NCBI RefSeq assembly: GCF_009746625.1
Contig: NZ_VWXL01000053.1
Coordinates: 62,001 to 126,000 of the forward strand
Direction: 5' to 3'
DNA length: 64,000 bases
DNA from: Caproicibacter fermentans
Lineage (GTDB): Bacteria; Bacillota; Clostridia; Oscillospirales; Acutalibacteraceae
Shown one piece after another: positions 1 to 8,144 of the stretch. Numbering within the stretch: the first letter of the stretch is position 1; the number at the start of each line of letters is the position of its first letter. The notes beneath the pieces were generated by a model. That model saw only the letters and a program-made list of their open reading frames with translations, ran no database searches and had not been told where the DNA came from. Both the position numbers and the translations under genes were made by a program.

Positions 1-1427
1 TCGTATTTCACCACAGGATGCCTTGCGGCTTCCACCTCGTCCGGGCGTCCGATCACGCGTCTTTCCGGGGCACGGTGCATAGCTTCCGGGTTGGCAAGCG
101 CCTTTTCGTACAGCTCGAGCAGAGCTTCGGCGGCCCGGTCCAGCGTCTCTTTTGACTCGGTTTCGGTCGGCTCAATCATCAGGGCCTCGTGCACAATCAG
201 CGGGAAATACATGGTCGGCGGGTGCATTTCAAGGTCCTGCATGGATTTCGCGACGTCCATCGCGGTCACGCCGCAGGAATCCTTTAAGTCCTGCAGGGAA
301 AGAACAAATTCGTGCATACAGGGAACGTCGTAGGCCACCTGATACCGCTTTTTCAGCAGCGCCATCAGGTAGTTTGCGTTCAAAACGGCGTTTTCCGCAA
401 CCTGAGGGACGCCTTCTTTCCCAAGCGTCAGCAGATAGGTCAAAGCGCGCACGATGACAAGAAAATTGCCGTAGAAGGATTTGACACTGCCGATGCTCTG
501 CGGGCGGTTGTCGTCGAGATAAAATTTCCCGTCGTGCTCCGCGACGCGGGGCACGGGCAAAAACGGGGCAAGAGAAGATTTGCATCCGACCGCCGCGCCG
601 CCGGGGCCGCCGCCGCCGTGAGGAGTGGAAAATGTTTTGTGCAGGTTCAGGTGAATCACGTCGAAGCCCATGTCTCCGGGTCTCGCGACGCCGACCACCG
701 CGTTCAGGTTTGCGCCGTCATAGAAGCACAATCCGCCCGCTTCGTGGACAATTTGCGTAATCTGCAGAATGTTTTTATCGAACAGGCCGAGCGTGTTCGG
801 GTTGGTCAGCATCAGCCCTGCGGTATCGTCGCCGACGGCTTTTTTCAGCGCTTCCAGGTCGACGCAGCCGTCAGGGCCGGACGGGATGTTCACAATGGTG
901 TAGCCCGCCATGGCCGCGCTTGCCGGGTTGGTGCCGTGCGCGGAATCCGGCACGATGATTTTGGTGCGCTTCTGGTCGCCGCGGGAATGATGCCAGGCCT
1001 TGATCAGCAGCAGGCCCGTGTATTCGCCGTGGGCGCCCGCCGCAGGCTGAAAGACCATTTCATCCATCCCGGTGATTTCGCAGAGAAATTTTTCCGCCAG
1101 ATGCAGTACTTTCAGGCATCCCTGAGCCGTGTGAGCGGGCTGAAGAGGATGAATTTCCGTGAATCCGGGCAATGCCGCCATTTCCTCGTTGATTTTTGGG
1201 TTATATTTCATAGTGCAGGAACCGAGGGGATAAAAACCGTCGTTGACGCCGAACGAACGCTTCGCGAGCGCGCTGTAATGGCGGCTCAGGTCGTTTTCCG
1301 ACAGCTGCGGAAGACGAAGAGGAGCCTTGCGCGCGAATTGCTGCGGCAGGGCGGTTTCCGGCACGTCGCATGCCGGAAGAATCGTGCATCCGCGGCCCGC
1401 GCGGCTTTCTTCAAAAATCAAATTCAT
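1..1427 (-). CDS. gcvPB: Glycine dehydrogenase (decarboxylating) subunit 2, C-terminus cut by window edge
   Basis: This is the PLP-binding half of the two-subunit P-protein of the glycine cleavage system. It decarboxylates glycine and passes the aminomethyl group to lipoyl-GcvH. The start is the ATG at 1427, which shares an ATGA with the stop of gcvPA; the protein begins MNLIFEESRAGRG. The PLP-lysine motif NLHKTFSTPHGGGGPG is readable around 605-660. About 475 residues are present, ending in HPVVKYE at the edge, and the family is usually 480-490 residues, so only a few residues are missing. It is the last visible gene of gcvT-gcvH-gcvPA-gcvPB, under the glycine riboswitch. Confidence 0.95.
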   Translation of the reverse strand, partial: MNLIFEESRAGRGCTILPACDVPETALPQQFARKAPLRLPQLSENDLSRHYSALAKRSFGVNDGFYPLGSCTMKYNPKINEEMAALPGFTEIHPLQPAHTAQGCLKVLHLAEKFLCEITGMDEMVFQPAAGAHGEYTGLLLIKAWHHSRGDQKRTKIIVPDSAHGTNPASAAMAGYTIVNIPSGPDGCVDLEALKKAVGDDTAGLMLTNPNTLGLFDKNILQITQIVHEAGGLCFYDGANLNAVVGVARPGDMGFDVIHLNLHKTFSTPHGGGGPGGAAVGCKSSLAPFLPVPRVAEHDGKFYLDDNRPQSIGSVKSFYGNFLVIVRALTYLLTLGKEGVPQVAENAVLNANYLMALLKKRYQVAYDVPCMHEFVLSLQDLKDSCGVTAMDVAKSMQDLEMHPPTMYFPLIVHEALMIEPTETESKETLDRAAEALLELYEKALANPEAMHRAPERRVIGRPDEVEAARHPVVKY

Positions 1428-2749
1428 TCTTGTTCCGCCTCCTCCAGCAGTTCGGCAAGCCGGTCGATTTCCTCTTTGAAGTTGCATTCCGTTACGCACC
1501 AGAGCAGTCCGCCGTCCGGCAGGGGAAGACCGCCCAGAATGCCGTGCCGTTCCAGTAATTCGAGTGTCTTTTGCACGTTCGGGCAGGCGGTGACGAACTC
1601 ATGGAAAAATTCTGTTTGGTTCTTCAGCTCAAAGCCTTTGACCGCGCCGATTTTCTTAGCGGCGTAATGCGCTTTGGAATAGCACTGCTCCGCCGCCGCT
1701 CTGAGTCCGTCCGGACCCATTGTACTCAGGTAGACGGACGCGGTCAGCGCGCAGAGCGCTTCGTTGGAGCAGATGTTGCTCAGCGCCTTTTCCCGGCGGA
1801 TGTGCTGCTCGCGCGCCTGAAGCGTCAATACAAACGCGCGGTTGCCGGCGTCGTCGGAGGTCTGGCCGACGATTCTGCCGGGCAGGCGGCGCATCATCGC
1901 CTTTTTGCAGGCCATAAAGCCGAGATACGGGCCGCCGAAGCCGAGCGGCATACCGAACGGCTGACCTTCGCCGACCGCGACATCCGCTCCGCATTCGGCG
2001 GGTGTTTTCAGAACAGCGAGGGAGATCGGGTTGCATCCCATAATGAATTTCGCCCCGGCCGCGTGAGCAATTTCACCCAATGCCGCTGCGTCTTCAATCG
2101 TTCCGAAATAGTTCGGCTGCTGCAAAAAGAAGCATGCCGCGGTTTTGTCCTGTTCCAGCAGGTCTTTCAGGGCGGAAGCGTCCGTCGCGCCGTCCTTCTC
2201 GGGAACCAGGCAAACCTGAGTGTCCGCGCCGAACGCGTAAGTCCGAATGGTCCGAATGGTATCCGGATGAGAGGCCGCGGAAACATAGACCGTCGTGCGC
2301 CCGCGGTCGCGGCACATCGCGGCGGCTTCCGCGGCGGCGTTTGCGCCGTCGTAAACGGAGGCGTTCGAAACTTCCATGCCGGTCAGTTCACAGATCATGG
2401 TCTGGTACTCGAAAATCGACTGTAAAATCCCCTGGCTGATCTCCGCCTGATAAGGGGTATAGGCGGTCAGAAAGGTCTCGTTCGCGGTAATGCGGGTGAC
2501 GGCGGCGGGAATGTAATGCCGGTACGCGCCGGCCCCGCGGAATACGGTGGGAAACACCTTGTTTTCCGAAGCGATCGCGGTCATTTTCCGCCGCACTTCC
2601 AGTTCGGAGAGACCCTGCGGCAGGTCGAGCAGGCGGCTCAGGCGGACCGATTCCGGAATCTGCGAGAACAGGCCGTTAAAGGAATCGAATCCGGCGGCGG
2701 AAAGCATCTCTTTCTGCTCTTCCGGGGTGGAAGGAATGTAAGAACCCAT
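1424..2749 (-). CDS. gcvPA: Glycine dehydrogenase (decarboxylating) subunit 1
   Basis: This is the N-terminal-half subunit of the split P-protein, which pairs with GcvPB to decarboxylate glycine. The chosen start is ATG 2749 (MGSYIPSTPEEQ), 4 bases after the gcvH stop and preceded by AAGGAG. It gives 441 residues, normal for the family; a longer reading from 2854 would run back into gcvH. Typical family segments are visible, including FRGAGAYRHYIPAAV near the N-terminus and GGPYLGFMACKK in the middle. The 4-base overlap with gcvPB suggests translational coupling, as expected for subunits made in equal amounts. Confidence 0.95.
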   Translation of the reverse strand: MGSYIPSTPEEQKEMLSAAGFDSFNGLFSQIPESVRLSRLLDLPQGLSELEVRRKMTAIASENKVFPTVFRGAGAYRHYIPAAVTRITANETFLTAYTPYQAEISQGILQSIFEYQTMICELTGMEVSNASVYDGANAAAEAAAMCRDRGRTTVYVSAASHPDTIRTIRTYAFGADTQVCLVPEKDGATDASALKDLLEQDKTAACFFLQQPNYFGTIEDAAALGEIAHAAGAKFIMGCNPISLAVLKTPAECGADVAVGEGQPFGMPLGFGGPYLGFMACKKAMMRRLPGRIVGQTSDDAGNRAFVLTLQAREQHIRREKALSNICSNEALCALTASVYLSTMGPDGLRAAAEQCYSKAHYAAKKIGAVKGFELKNQTEFFHEFVTACPNVQKTLELLERHGILGGLPLPDGGLLWCVTECNFKEEIDRLAELLEEAEQE

Positions 2750-2753
2750 ACCG

Positions 2754-3140
2754 TTAGTCTCCTTCTTTTCCGGACAGGAATGTGAGGTATTCGCCGGCGG
2801 AAAGGAGTTCCTCCGTTTTGGAGATGTCGCCGACCCGTACCATCCAGGACTCATAGGGGGCTTTGTTCAGCTGTTCGGGCGCGTCGAGCAGTTCTTCGTT
2901 GACTGCCTGAACCGTTCCCGTGACCGGGCAGTAAACGTCGGAAACGGCTTTAACGGATTCCACGTCCGCGAACGCCGCTCCGGCTTCCACGGAATCGCCC
3001 TCCTGCGGCAGGTTGACGAAAACAATGTCTCCGAGTTCTTTCTGTGCAAAGTCGGTCAAGCCGATTTTAGCGCTGCCGTCCGGCAGATAACTGACCCATT
3101 CATGAGATTTTGTGTACTTGAGTTCTTCTGGCAGATTCAT
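2754..3140 (-). CDS. gcvH: Glycine cleavage system H protein
   Basis: This is the lipoyl carrier of glycine cleavage. It shuttles the aminomethyl arm between the P-protein, the T-protein and dihydrolipoyl dehydrogenase. It has 128 residues, a normal length. The lipoylation site is Lys64 in ESVKAVSD, and the N-terminal KYTKSHEWV is the family hallmark. It lies between gcvT (61-base gap) and gcvPA (4-base gap) on the same strand. No lipoyl-ligase or lpd gene is visible in the window, so those functions must be encoded elsewhere. Confidence 0.97.
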   Translation of the reverse strand: MNLPEELKYTKSHEWVSYLPDGSAKIGLTDFAQKELGDIVFVNLPQEGDSVEAGAAFADVESVKAVSDVYCPVTGTVQAVNEELLDAPEQLNKAPYESWMVRVGDISKTEELLSAGEYLTFLSGKEGD

Positions 3141-3201
3141 ATCAGTTCCTCCTTAAAATTCGACCGGTGATTTTTAAACGGGTTTCGGTAGGGAGAAAAT
3201 A

Positions 3202-4290
3202 TTATTTTGCTCGTTTATAAAAAGGCAATGCGGTGATCTGCGCCGCCACACGGCGGCCGCGAATGTCCAGCTCCACGTCGGTTCCGATTTCAGTATTCCC
3301 GGAGTCGATCAATGCCATCGCAATAGCCGATTTCAGAAACGGGCAGAAGGTACCGGAAGTGTTTTTTCCCACCGCTTTTCCGTTGATGAGCACGGGTTCG
3401 CCGCCGCGGGCGATTCCTCGCCCGGTAACCGCTAAACCGACCCTGACGCGGGATGGCTGAATTTTACCGGCTAACGCGTTTTTGCCGATAAAATCGTGGG
3501 AATCCATCTTGACGCCGAACGAAAGTCCGGCTTCGAACGGATTAATCGTTTCATCCATTTCATGGCCGTAAAGCGGCATGGCGGCCTCCAGACGGAGCGT
3601 GTCGCGGGCGCCGAGCCCGCAGGGAATCAGCCCGTATTCCCTGCCCGCTTCCAGGAGCAGATCCCACAGACGCTCCGCGTCCTGCGGGGCGCAGTAAAGC
3701 TCATAGCCCAATTCGCCGGTGTACCCCGTGCGGGAGACCAGGCAGGAAATTCCGCCGACGGCGCCTTTTTCCACAAAAGTGTAGTATTTCTGGGGGATGG
3801 AGGATTCGCCAGCCAGCTTTTTCAGGATCTCCGGCGCTTTCGGGCCCTGCAGGGCGATCTGCGCGACATGATCGGAGATGTCCTCAAACCGAACGTCGCC
3901 TTTCAGGTGGGCTTTGATCCACTCCGCGTCCTTTTTGCGGTTCGCTGCGTTGACGACCAGCAGATATTTGCTTTCGCTCATGCGGCACACGACCAGATCG
4001 TCCACCACGCCGCCGTCGTCATAGCACATCAGGGTGTAGCGGACGCGGCCGTCGTACATGCCGGTAAAATCGTTGGTCAGGATATGGTGGAGGTTTGCGA
4101 GGGCGTCCTTGCCCTCAAGAATGATTTCTCCCATATGGGAGATGTCGAACAGCCCCGCGGCGGTTCGCACCGCCATGTGCTCGGCGATGACGCCGGAGGG
4201 ATACTGAACGGGCAGCAGGTACCCCGCGAACGGTACAATTTTGCCGCCTGCGGCGACATGCCGGTTGTAAAGAGGGGTTTTGCTTTCCAT
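3202..4290 (-). CDS. gcvT: Glycine cleavage system T protein (aminomethyltransferase)
   Basis: It transfers the methylene group from aminomethyl-lipoyl-GcvH to tetrahydrofolate, releasing ammonia. The start is placed at ATG 4290 (MESKTPLYNRHVAAGGKIVPF), giving 362 residues; the 30 codons upstream are riboswitch/terminator sequence. Conserved stretches include PFAGYLLPVQYP, ARDTLRLEAAMPLYGHE and RTGYTGELGYELY. It is the first gene of the gcv operon, about 30 bases downstream of the regulated terminator. Its upstream ribosome site is GA-rich and weaker than that of gcvPA. Confidence 0.96.
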   Translation of the reverse strand: MESKTPLYNRHVAAGGKIVPFAGYLLPVQYPSGVIAEHMAVRTAAGLFDISHMGEIILEGKDALANLHHILTNDFTGMYDGRVRYTLMCYDDGGVVDDLVVCRMSESKYLLVVNAANRKKDAEWIKAHLKGDVRFEDISDHVAQIALQGPKAPEILKKLAGESSIPQKYYTFVEKGAVGGISCLVSRTGYTGELGYELYCAPQDAERLWDLLLEAGREYGLIPCGLGARDTLRLEAAMPLYGHEMDETINPFEAGLSFGVKMDSHDFIGKNALAGKIQPSRVRVGLAVTGRGIARGGEPVLINGKAVGKNTSGTFCPFLKSAIAMALIDSGNTEIGTDVELDIRGRRVAAQITALPFYKRAK

Positions 4291-4320
4291 AATATTGTTC
4301 TCTTCTTTCCACAGTGGTAT

Positions 4321-4372
4321 CAAACAAAAAAGGACGGAGGCATACGGCAGGACTTCCTGCCGTATGCCTCCG
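4321..4372 (-). terminator. Regulated intrinsic terminator of the glycine riboswitch
   Basis: A near-perfect 18-bp stem (4335-4352 with 4355-4372, tight loop) is followed on the minus strand by TCCTTTTTTG. It lies between the second glycine aptamer and gcvT. In known gcv leaders glycine binding prevents termination, so read-through when glycine is abundant is the expected behaviour; the direction of control is inferred. Confidence 0.9.
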
Positions 4373-4530
4373 TTGATCAACCTGAAAGATTCTTCCCGAC
4401 CGGGAATTGCCTCTTCGGTGTCCGATGGACTTTCCGGAGTTTCGTCGGATCCCGGTTTTTTTGCCTGAGAGTTTTTGCGTTCCCCTTCGGCGCCGTCTGT
4501 GACAGACGGTCTCTCCCGGAATCTTCATCC
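4373..4530 (-). promoter_or_regulatory. Tandem glycine riboswitch
   Basis: Reading the minus strand, aptamer I contains GGGAGAGACC, GCCGAAGGGGAACGC and ACTCTCAGGCAAAA, the classic gcvT-motif landmarks. Aptamer II follows after a short linker with CACCGAAGAGGCAA and AATCTTTCAGGT. The terminator hairpin begins right after. Two consecutive aptamers upstream of gcvT is the well-known arrangement of this riboswitch class. Confidence 0.93.
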
Positions 4531-4709
4531 GATATTTACTTTTATGAGTTTTCTTTGCCGCTCTGCAATTTCGCCGCTTCTTCTTCAGCGGAGCGCAGTG
4601 CTTTTGTGCGGTCTTGCACAGACCGTTGATTCCCCGCGCAATCGAAAGCATTTCCCGTGTCGCCGCAGGAGGGCTTAGATGCAGGAAATTAGCTGTCCTG
4701 ATTCAGATA
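4531..4709 (-). other. Unassigned 5' part of the gcv leader
   Basis: This roughly 180-base transcribed stretch lies between the gcv promoter and the first glycine aptamer. It contains small self-complementary segments, for example GGTCTGTGCAAGACC, and a possible short reading frame from an ATG at 4651. That frame has no clear ribosome site and runs into the riboswitch. I see no known aptamer in it. Confidence 0.35.
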
Positions 4710-4715
4710 GTATGA

Positions 4716-4744
4716 ATTATAAAAGAAGATGAAAAAGCCGTCAA
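4716..4744 (-). promoter_or_regulatory. Promoter of the gcv operon
   Basis: On the minus strand there is TTGACG, a 17-base spacer and TATAAT. The predicted start near 4709 leaves about 180 bases before the first glycine aptamer. The -35 lies in the centre of an inverted repeat (AAAAGCC, 5-base centre, GGCTTTT; 4733-4751), which could be an operator. Confidence 0.8.
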
Positions 4745-4811
4745 GGCTTTTGATTCGATTCTAAAAAAAACAAAAAATTTTAAGAAAATATTCAGGTTAT
4801 GCTTTAAAATA

Positions 4812-5582
4812 TCAAGAAACAATCTGGGCGAGCGGGGCGATTTCAATTCCTTCCGCCGTCAGCGCGGAACGGATTTTCCGAACAAATTCCAGCGCATGGG
4901 CGTTATCTCCGTGAACGCAGACAGAGTCGGCCCGAATCGAAATATCTTTTCCCGTCGCGGCCGTGACTTTACCCTCTTTTGCCATGCGGACAACACGGCG
5001 GATCGCCTCGTTTTCGTCCGTGATCATGGAGTTCGGCTTCGTTCTGGCCACCAGGGAACCATCCTCTTCATAGGCCCGGTCCGCGAAAACCTCGCTCGCA
5101 GCGCGAATGCCGGTGTCCTTCGCGGCGCGGATCATTTCGCTGCCGGAAAGGGCCAGCAGAATCAGGCTGCCGTCGAACTCGGCGATGCCCTCGCAGATGG
5201 CTTTTGCAAGATCATAATCCTTGCCCGCCATGTTGTACAGGGCGCCGTGCGCTTTTACGTGGACCAGCTTTACGCCGCACGCCCGGCAGAATGCGGAAAG
5301 CGCGCCGATCTGGTACTGAACGTAAGCCTTCGCTTCCGCCGGAGAGACCTTCATGTTTCTGCGGCCGAATCCCATCAGGTCCGGAAATCCCGGATGCGCC
5401 CCCACGCAGACTCCGCTTTTTCCCGCAAGCTCAACGGTTTTTCGCATCACGACGGGGTCGGATGCGTGAAAGCCGCAGGCGATATTGGCGGAGGAAACAA
5501 ACGGGATGACTTCCTCGTCCATGCCAAGCTGATAGGCGCCGAAGCTTTCCCCCAAATCGCAGTTTAAATCAATGCGGTTCAT
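4812..5582 (-). CDS. pxpA: 5-oxoprolinase subunit A (LamB/YcsF family)
   Basis: PxpA works with PxpB and PxpC to hydrolyse 5-oxoproline (pyroglutamate) to glutamate using ATP. The 256-residue protein begins MNRIDLNCDLGESFG, the family signature, and carries ANIACGFHASDP and GAHPGFPDLMGFGRR, which are typical of LamB/YcsF proteins. It is the last gene of the operon that also encodes PxpB, PxpC, DUF1445, DUF4392 and a D-amino-acid aminotransferase. It is 18 bases downstream of the DUF1445 gene. Confidence 0.93.
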   Translation of the reverse strand: MNRIDLNCDLGESFGAYQLGMDEEVIPFVSSANIACGFHASDPVVMRKTVELAGKSGVCVGAHPGFPDLMGFGRRNMKVSPAEAKAYVQYQIGALSAFCRACGVKLVHVKAHGALYNMAGKDYDLAKAICEGIAEFDGSLILLALSGSEMIRAAKDTGIRAASEVFADRAYEEDGSLVARTKPNSMITDENEAIRRVVRMAKEGKVTAATGKDISIRADSVCVHGDNAHALEFVRKIRSALTAEGIEIAPLAQIVS

Positions 5583-5600
5583 CGGTAATTTCCCCTTTCC

Positions 5601-6386
5601 TCAGTATTTGAGCTGTACGTTTTTTACATCCGTAAGAAACATATGCCCCGGCGAGTGCGTAATGGCGATTTTCGGCTTCACATTCATGATCACCGACTGC
5701 GGGGTTACGCCGCAGGGCCAGAAAACCGGAACTTCTCCGTCGCGGATGGTGACGCTGTCGCCGAAGTCCGGGTGATTGATGTCCTTGATGCCGATTGCTT
5801 CCGGCGAACCAATGTGAACCGGAGCGCCGTGCACCCGGGGCATTCCTCCGGTAATCAGCGCGGCGCGCACCACCTCGTCATGGGGGAGGGGGCGCATGGA
5901 GACAACCATTTTGCCGCTGAAAATACCGGCGGGTACGCAGTCGATGTTCGTACGGAACATCGGAACATTGCGGTTTTCTTCGATATGGCGCACCGTGATG
6001 CCCGCTTCCAGCAGCTCCGCCTCAAAGGAAAAGCTGCAGCCGATCAGGAAGCTGACAAAATCGTCCCGCCAGAGACGGGAGGCGTCGGTGCGTTCTTCCA
6101 CCATCACGCCGTTTTTATAGACGCGGTATTTCGGAATGTCGGTGGCCAGATCGGCGCCCTGTGCAATGGCATGCAGCTCTCTGCTGCCCGCGTCCGAAAC
6201 CTCAAGCAAAGGACAGGACTTTGGATTTCTCTGACAGAACAAAAGAAAATCGTATGCAAGCTCTTTTGGAAGCACGGCCAGATTTGCCTGCGCGTATCCG
6301 GCGCACATGCCGGCGGTCGGGCCGGTAATTTCGCCCTTGCGGATCAGCCCGCGAACCTCCGACGGCGCCATCGTTGTCAGATCCAT
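5601..6386 (-). CDS. DUF1445 / YcsI-family protein, putative D-glutamate cyclase component
   Basis: 261 residues. It matches the DUF1445 family (YcsI, 'putative hydro-lyase') with segments such as GPTAGMCAGYAQANLAVLP, NVPMFRTNI and PVFWPCGVTPQ. In eukaryotic DGLUCY (D-glutamate cyclase, making 5-oxo-D-proline from D-glutamate) a DUF1445 domain is fused to a DUF4392 domain. Here both are separate genes in one operon with 5-oxoprolinase, which supports a D-glutamate to 5-oxoproline role by association. The precise reaction is inferred. Confidence 0.85.
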   Translation of the reverse strand: MDLTTMAPSEVRGLIRKGEITGPTAGMCAGYAQANLAVLPKELAYDFLLFCQRNPKSCPLLEVSDAGSRELHAIAQGADLATDIPKYRVYKNGVMVEERTDASRLWRDDFVSFLIGCSFSFEAELLEAGITVRHIEENRNVPMFRTNIDCVPAGIFSGKMVVSMRPLPHDEVVRAALITGGMPRVHGAPVHIGSPEAIGIKDINHPDFGDSVTIRDGEVPVFWPCGVTPQSVIMNVKPKIAITHSPGHMFLTDVKNVQLKY

Positions 6387-6458
6387 TCGTTCAACCTCCG
6401 TTTCAACAGCCGGGACGGACGCGCTGAGCGTTCTTCGGCCCGGCGGGTCTTTTTTCGT

Positions 6459-7400
6459 TTATTCGTTCAAATACCGATTCAGCTTACTGAGCTTTTTTGT
6501 CTCTTTCCGCAGCAGCTTTTGGGCTTCCCCGACGGAAATGCGCTGAAACCGTACGGAATCGCCCGGGCGGCACTGCGCGAGCAGGGAAAGATCAACCGAC
6601 GCCACTGTGCCGATTTTGGTGTATCCGCCCGTCGTCTGGCGGTCTGCCAGCATGATGATCGGCTTGCCGCTCGAGGGAATCTGAACGGCTCCTGCGGGGA
6701 TTCCGTCGGATATGATGTCCGCTTTGTCCCTGCATTCGACGACGGGACCGTCCAGCGCGCAGCCCATACGGTCAAACCGGGGCGTCACCTGATAGGTTTC
6801 CTCAAAGAAAGTACGGACTCCTTCCTCGGTGAAAGCGTCTTCCTGCGGGCCCAAAATCACCCGCAGGATCGTTTCGCCGCCGAAAGACGGGGCCTCCAGC
6901 GTGCGGAGCGGAAAAAAGGGCAGTTCCTTTTTCGGCGAAGAAAATGCGATGGCATCACCCGCCTGCAGCTTGCGTCCCCCGTAGCCTCCGAATCCGCATT
7001 TCAGGTTGGTTGATTTGCTGCCCATGACAACCGGCAGTTTGAGGCCGCCGGCGAACGCAAGGTAAGCGCGGCAGCCGCTTTTGGCGGGGCCGAAGGAAAG
7101 AACATCCCCATCCTTTACCGGAATGGCGGCGTACCGCGGCATCGGCGCTCCGTTGAGTACAGGCGACAGGTCCCCTCCGGTCACCGCGACAAAATTATCC
7201 GCGGTAAAACGAAGCTCCGGTCCCATCATGGTGATTTCCAGCACGGCTTCACCGGCGGAATTTGCCACCAGAAGATTTGCGAGAATCATGGCTTTGCGGT
7301 CCAGCGCGCCGGAGGGAGAAATGCCAAGCTTTTGGTAACCGGTGCGCCCAAAATCCTGCACGGTGGTCAGAAGCCCGGGTTTTATCATTTCAATCCCCAT
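6459..7400 (-). CDS. pxpC: 5-oxoprolinase subunit C (KipA / biotin-dependent carboxyltransferase-like)
   Basis: 313 residues from ATG 7400 (MGIEMIKPGLLTTVQDFGR), chosen because AAGGGGG precedes it and it overlaps the pxpB stop by 11 bases; ATG 7388 is an alternative. TVQDFGRTGYQKLGISPSGALD is the PxpC/KipA hallmark region, and the C-terminal half has ADRQTTGGYTKIGTVAS, also typical. It forms a complex with PxpB and acts with PxpA in ATP-dependent 5-oxoproline opening. Confidence 0.93.
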   Translation of the reverse strand: MGIEMIKPGLLTTVQDFGRTGYQKLGISPSGALDRKAMILANLLVANSAGEAVLEITMMGPELRFTADNFVAVTGGDLSPVLNGAPMPRYAAIPVKDGDVLSFGPAKSGCRAYLAFAGGLKLPVVMGSKSTNLKCGFGGYGGRKLQAGDAIAFSSPKKELPFFPLRTLEAPSFGGETILRVILGPQEDAFTEEGVRTFFEETYQVTPRFDRMGCALDGPVVECRDKADIISDGIPAGAVQIPSSGKPIIMLADRQTTGGYTKIGTVASVDLSLLAQCRPGDSVRFQRISVGEAQKLLRKETKKLSKLNRYLNE

Positions 7401-8130
7401 CGGAGGAGCCCCCTTCCCGGACGACGCACTGATATTCGCCCTTTTCCGAAAGGGAGTGAATCCGCAGGTATTCTTCGCGCGGCACCGGGACAAAACGGAT
7501 CCGATCCCCGGCCCGGTACAAAATCGGGTCCTCCCGGTTCGGGTCATAGGGCTTTACCGGCGTGCTGCCGATCAGCCGCCACCCGCCGGGGGATGCGATG
7601 GGGTAGATGCCGGTCTGTTCGCCGCCGATGGCAACGGAACCCGCCGGGATTTTCACGCGCGGCGTTTTCAGGCGGGGCGTCGCAATCCGGGGATCCATTC
7701 CCCCAAGATAGGCAAAGCCGGGCAGAAAGCCCAGCATGTAAATCAGATAATTTTTTGAAGAATGAATCCGGACGACGTCGTCCTCCGCCATACCCGCGTG
7801 GGCCGCAACATCCGGCAGGTCCTCGCCGAATTCTCCCCCGTAGCAGACGGGGATTTCGACAATCCGGCCCGCGCCGGAAGCGGCGGAGCCAAGGTGGTTC
7901 GCAAGGCGGGAGACCTTGCGCTTTAACGAAGAATAGCGGATCACGCAAGGGTCGTAACAGATTAAAAGAGAACGGTAAGTCGGTATCGTTTCCGTGATAC
8001 CCTTGAGGCCGGACTGCCGAAGAGCGCGGCCCAGCGCGAGGACTTTACCGTTGATTTCCTCACTGATTTCATTGCCGAATTCAACCGTGAGGGCACTGTC
8101 CCCCGCCATCAGGATTCTGGGCTCCTGCAT
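7390..8130 (-). CDS. pxpB: 5-oxoprolinase subunit B (KipI family)
   Basis: 246 residues, normal for the family. It carries the PxpB/KipI signature GFLPGFAYLGG and IAGG-type segments such as VAIGGEQTGIYP and SPGGWRLIG. AGGAGG precedes the ATG. It overlaps pxpC, consistent with a PxpBC complex. In Bacillus the homologue KipI also binds the sporulation kinase KinA, but the operon context here argues for the metabolic role. Confidence 0.93.
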   Translation of the reverse strand: MQEPRILMAGDSALTVEFGNEISEEINGKVLALGRALRQSGLKGITETIPTYRSLLICYDPCVIRYSSLKRKVSRLANHLGSAASGAGRIVEIPVCYGGEFGEDLPDVAAHAGMAEDDVVRIHSSKNYLIYMLGFLPGFAYLGGMDPRIATPRLKTPRVKIPAGSVAIGGEQTGIYPIASPGGWRLIGSTPVKPYDPNREDPILYRAGDRIRFVPVPREEYLRIHSLSEKGEYQCVVREGGSSDGD

Positions 8131-8144
8131 TTACAGTAACCTCC

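Noticed and set aside
312-1667. 451-codon open frame on the plus strand
   Set aside because: It lies antisense to gcvPB/gcvPA, has no recognisable family and follows the codon bias of the real genes on the other strand.
4733-4751. AAAAGCC/GGCTTTT hairpin as a terminator
   Set aside because: It overlaps the -35 box of a near-perfect minus-strand promoter and lacks a suitable T-run; an operator is the better reading.
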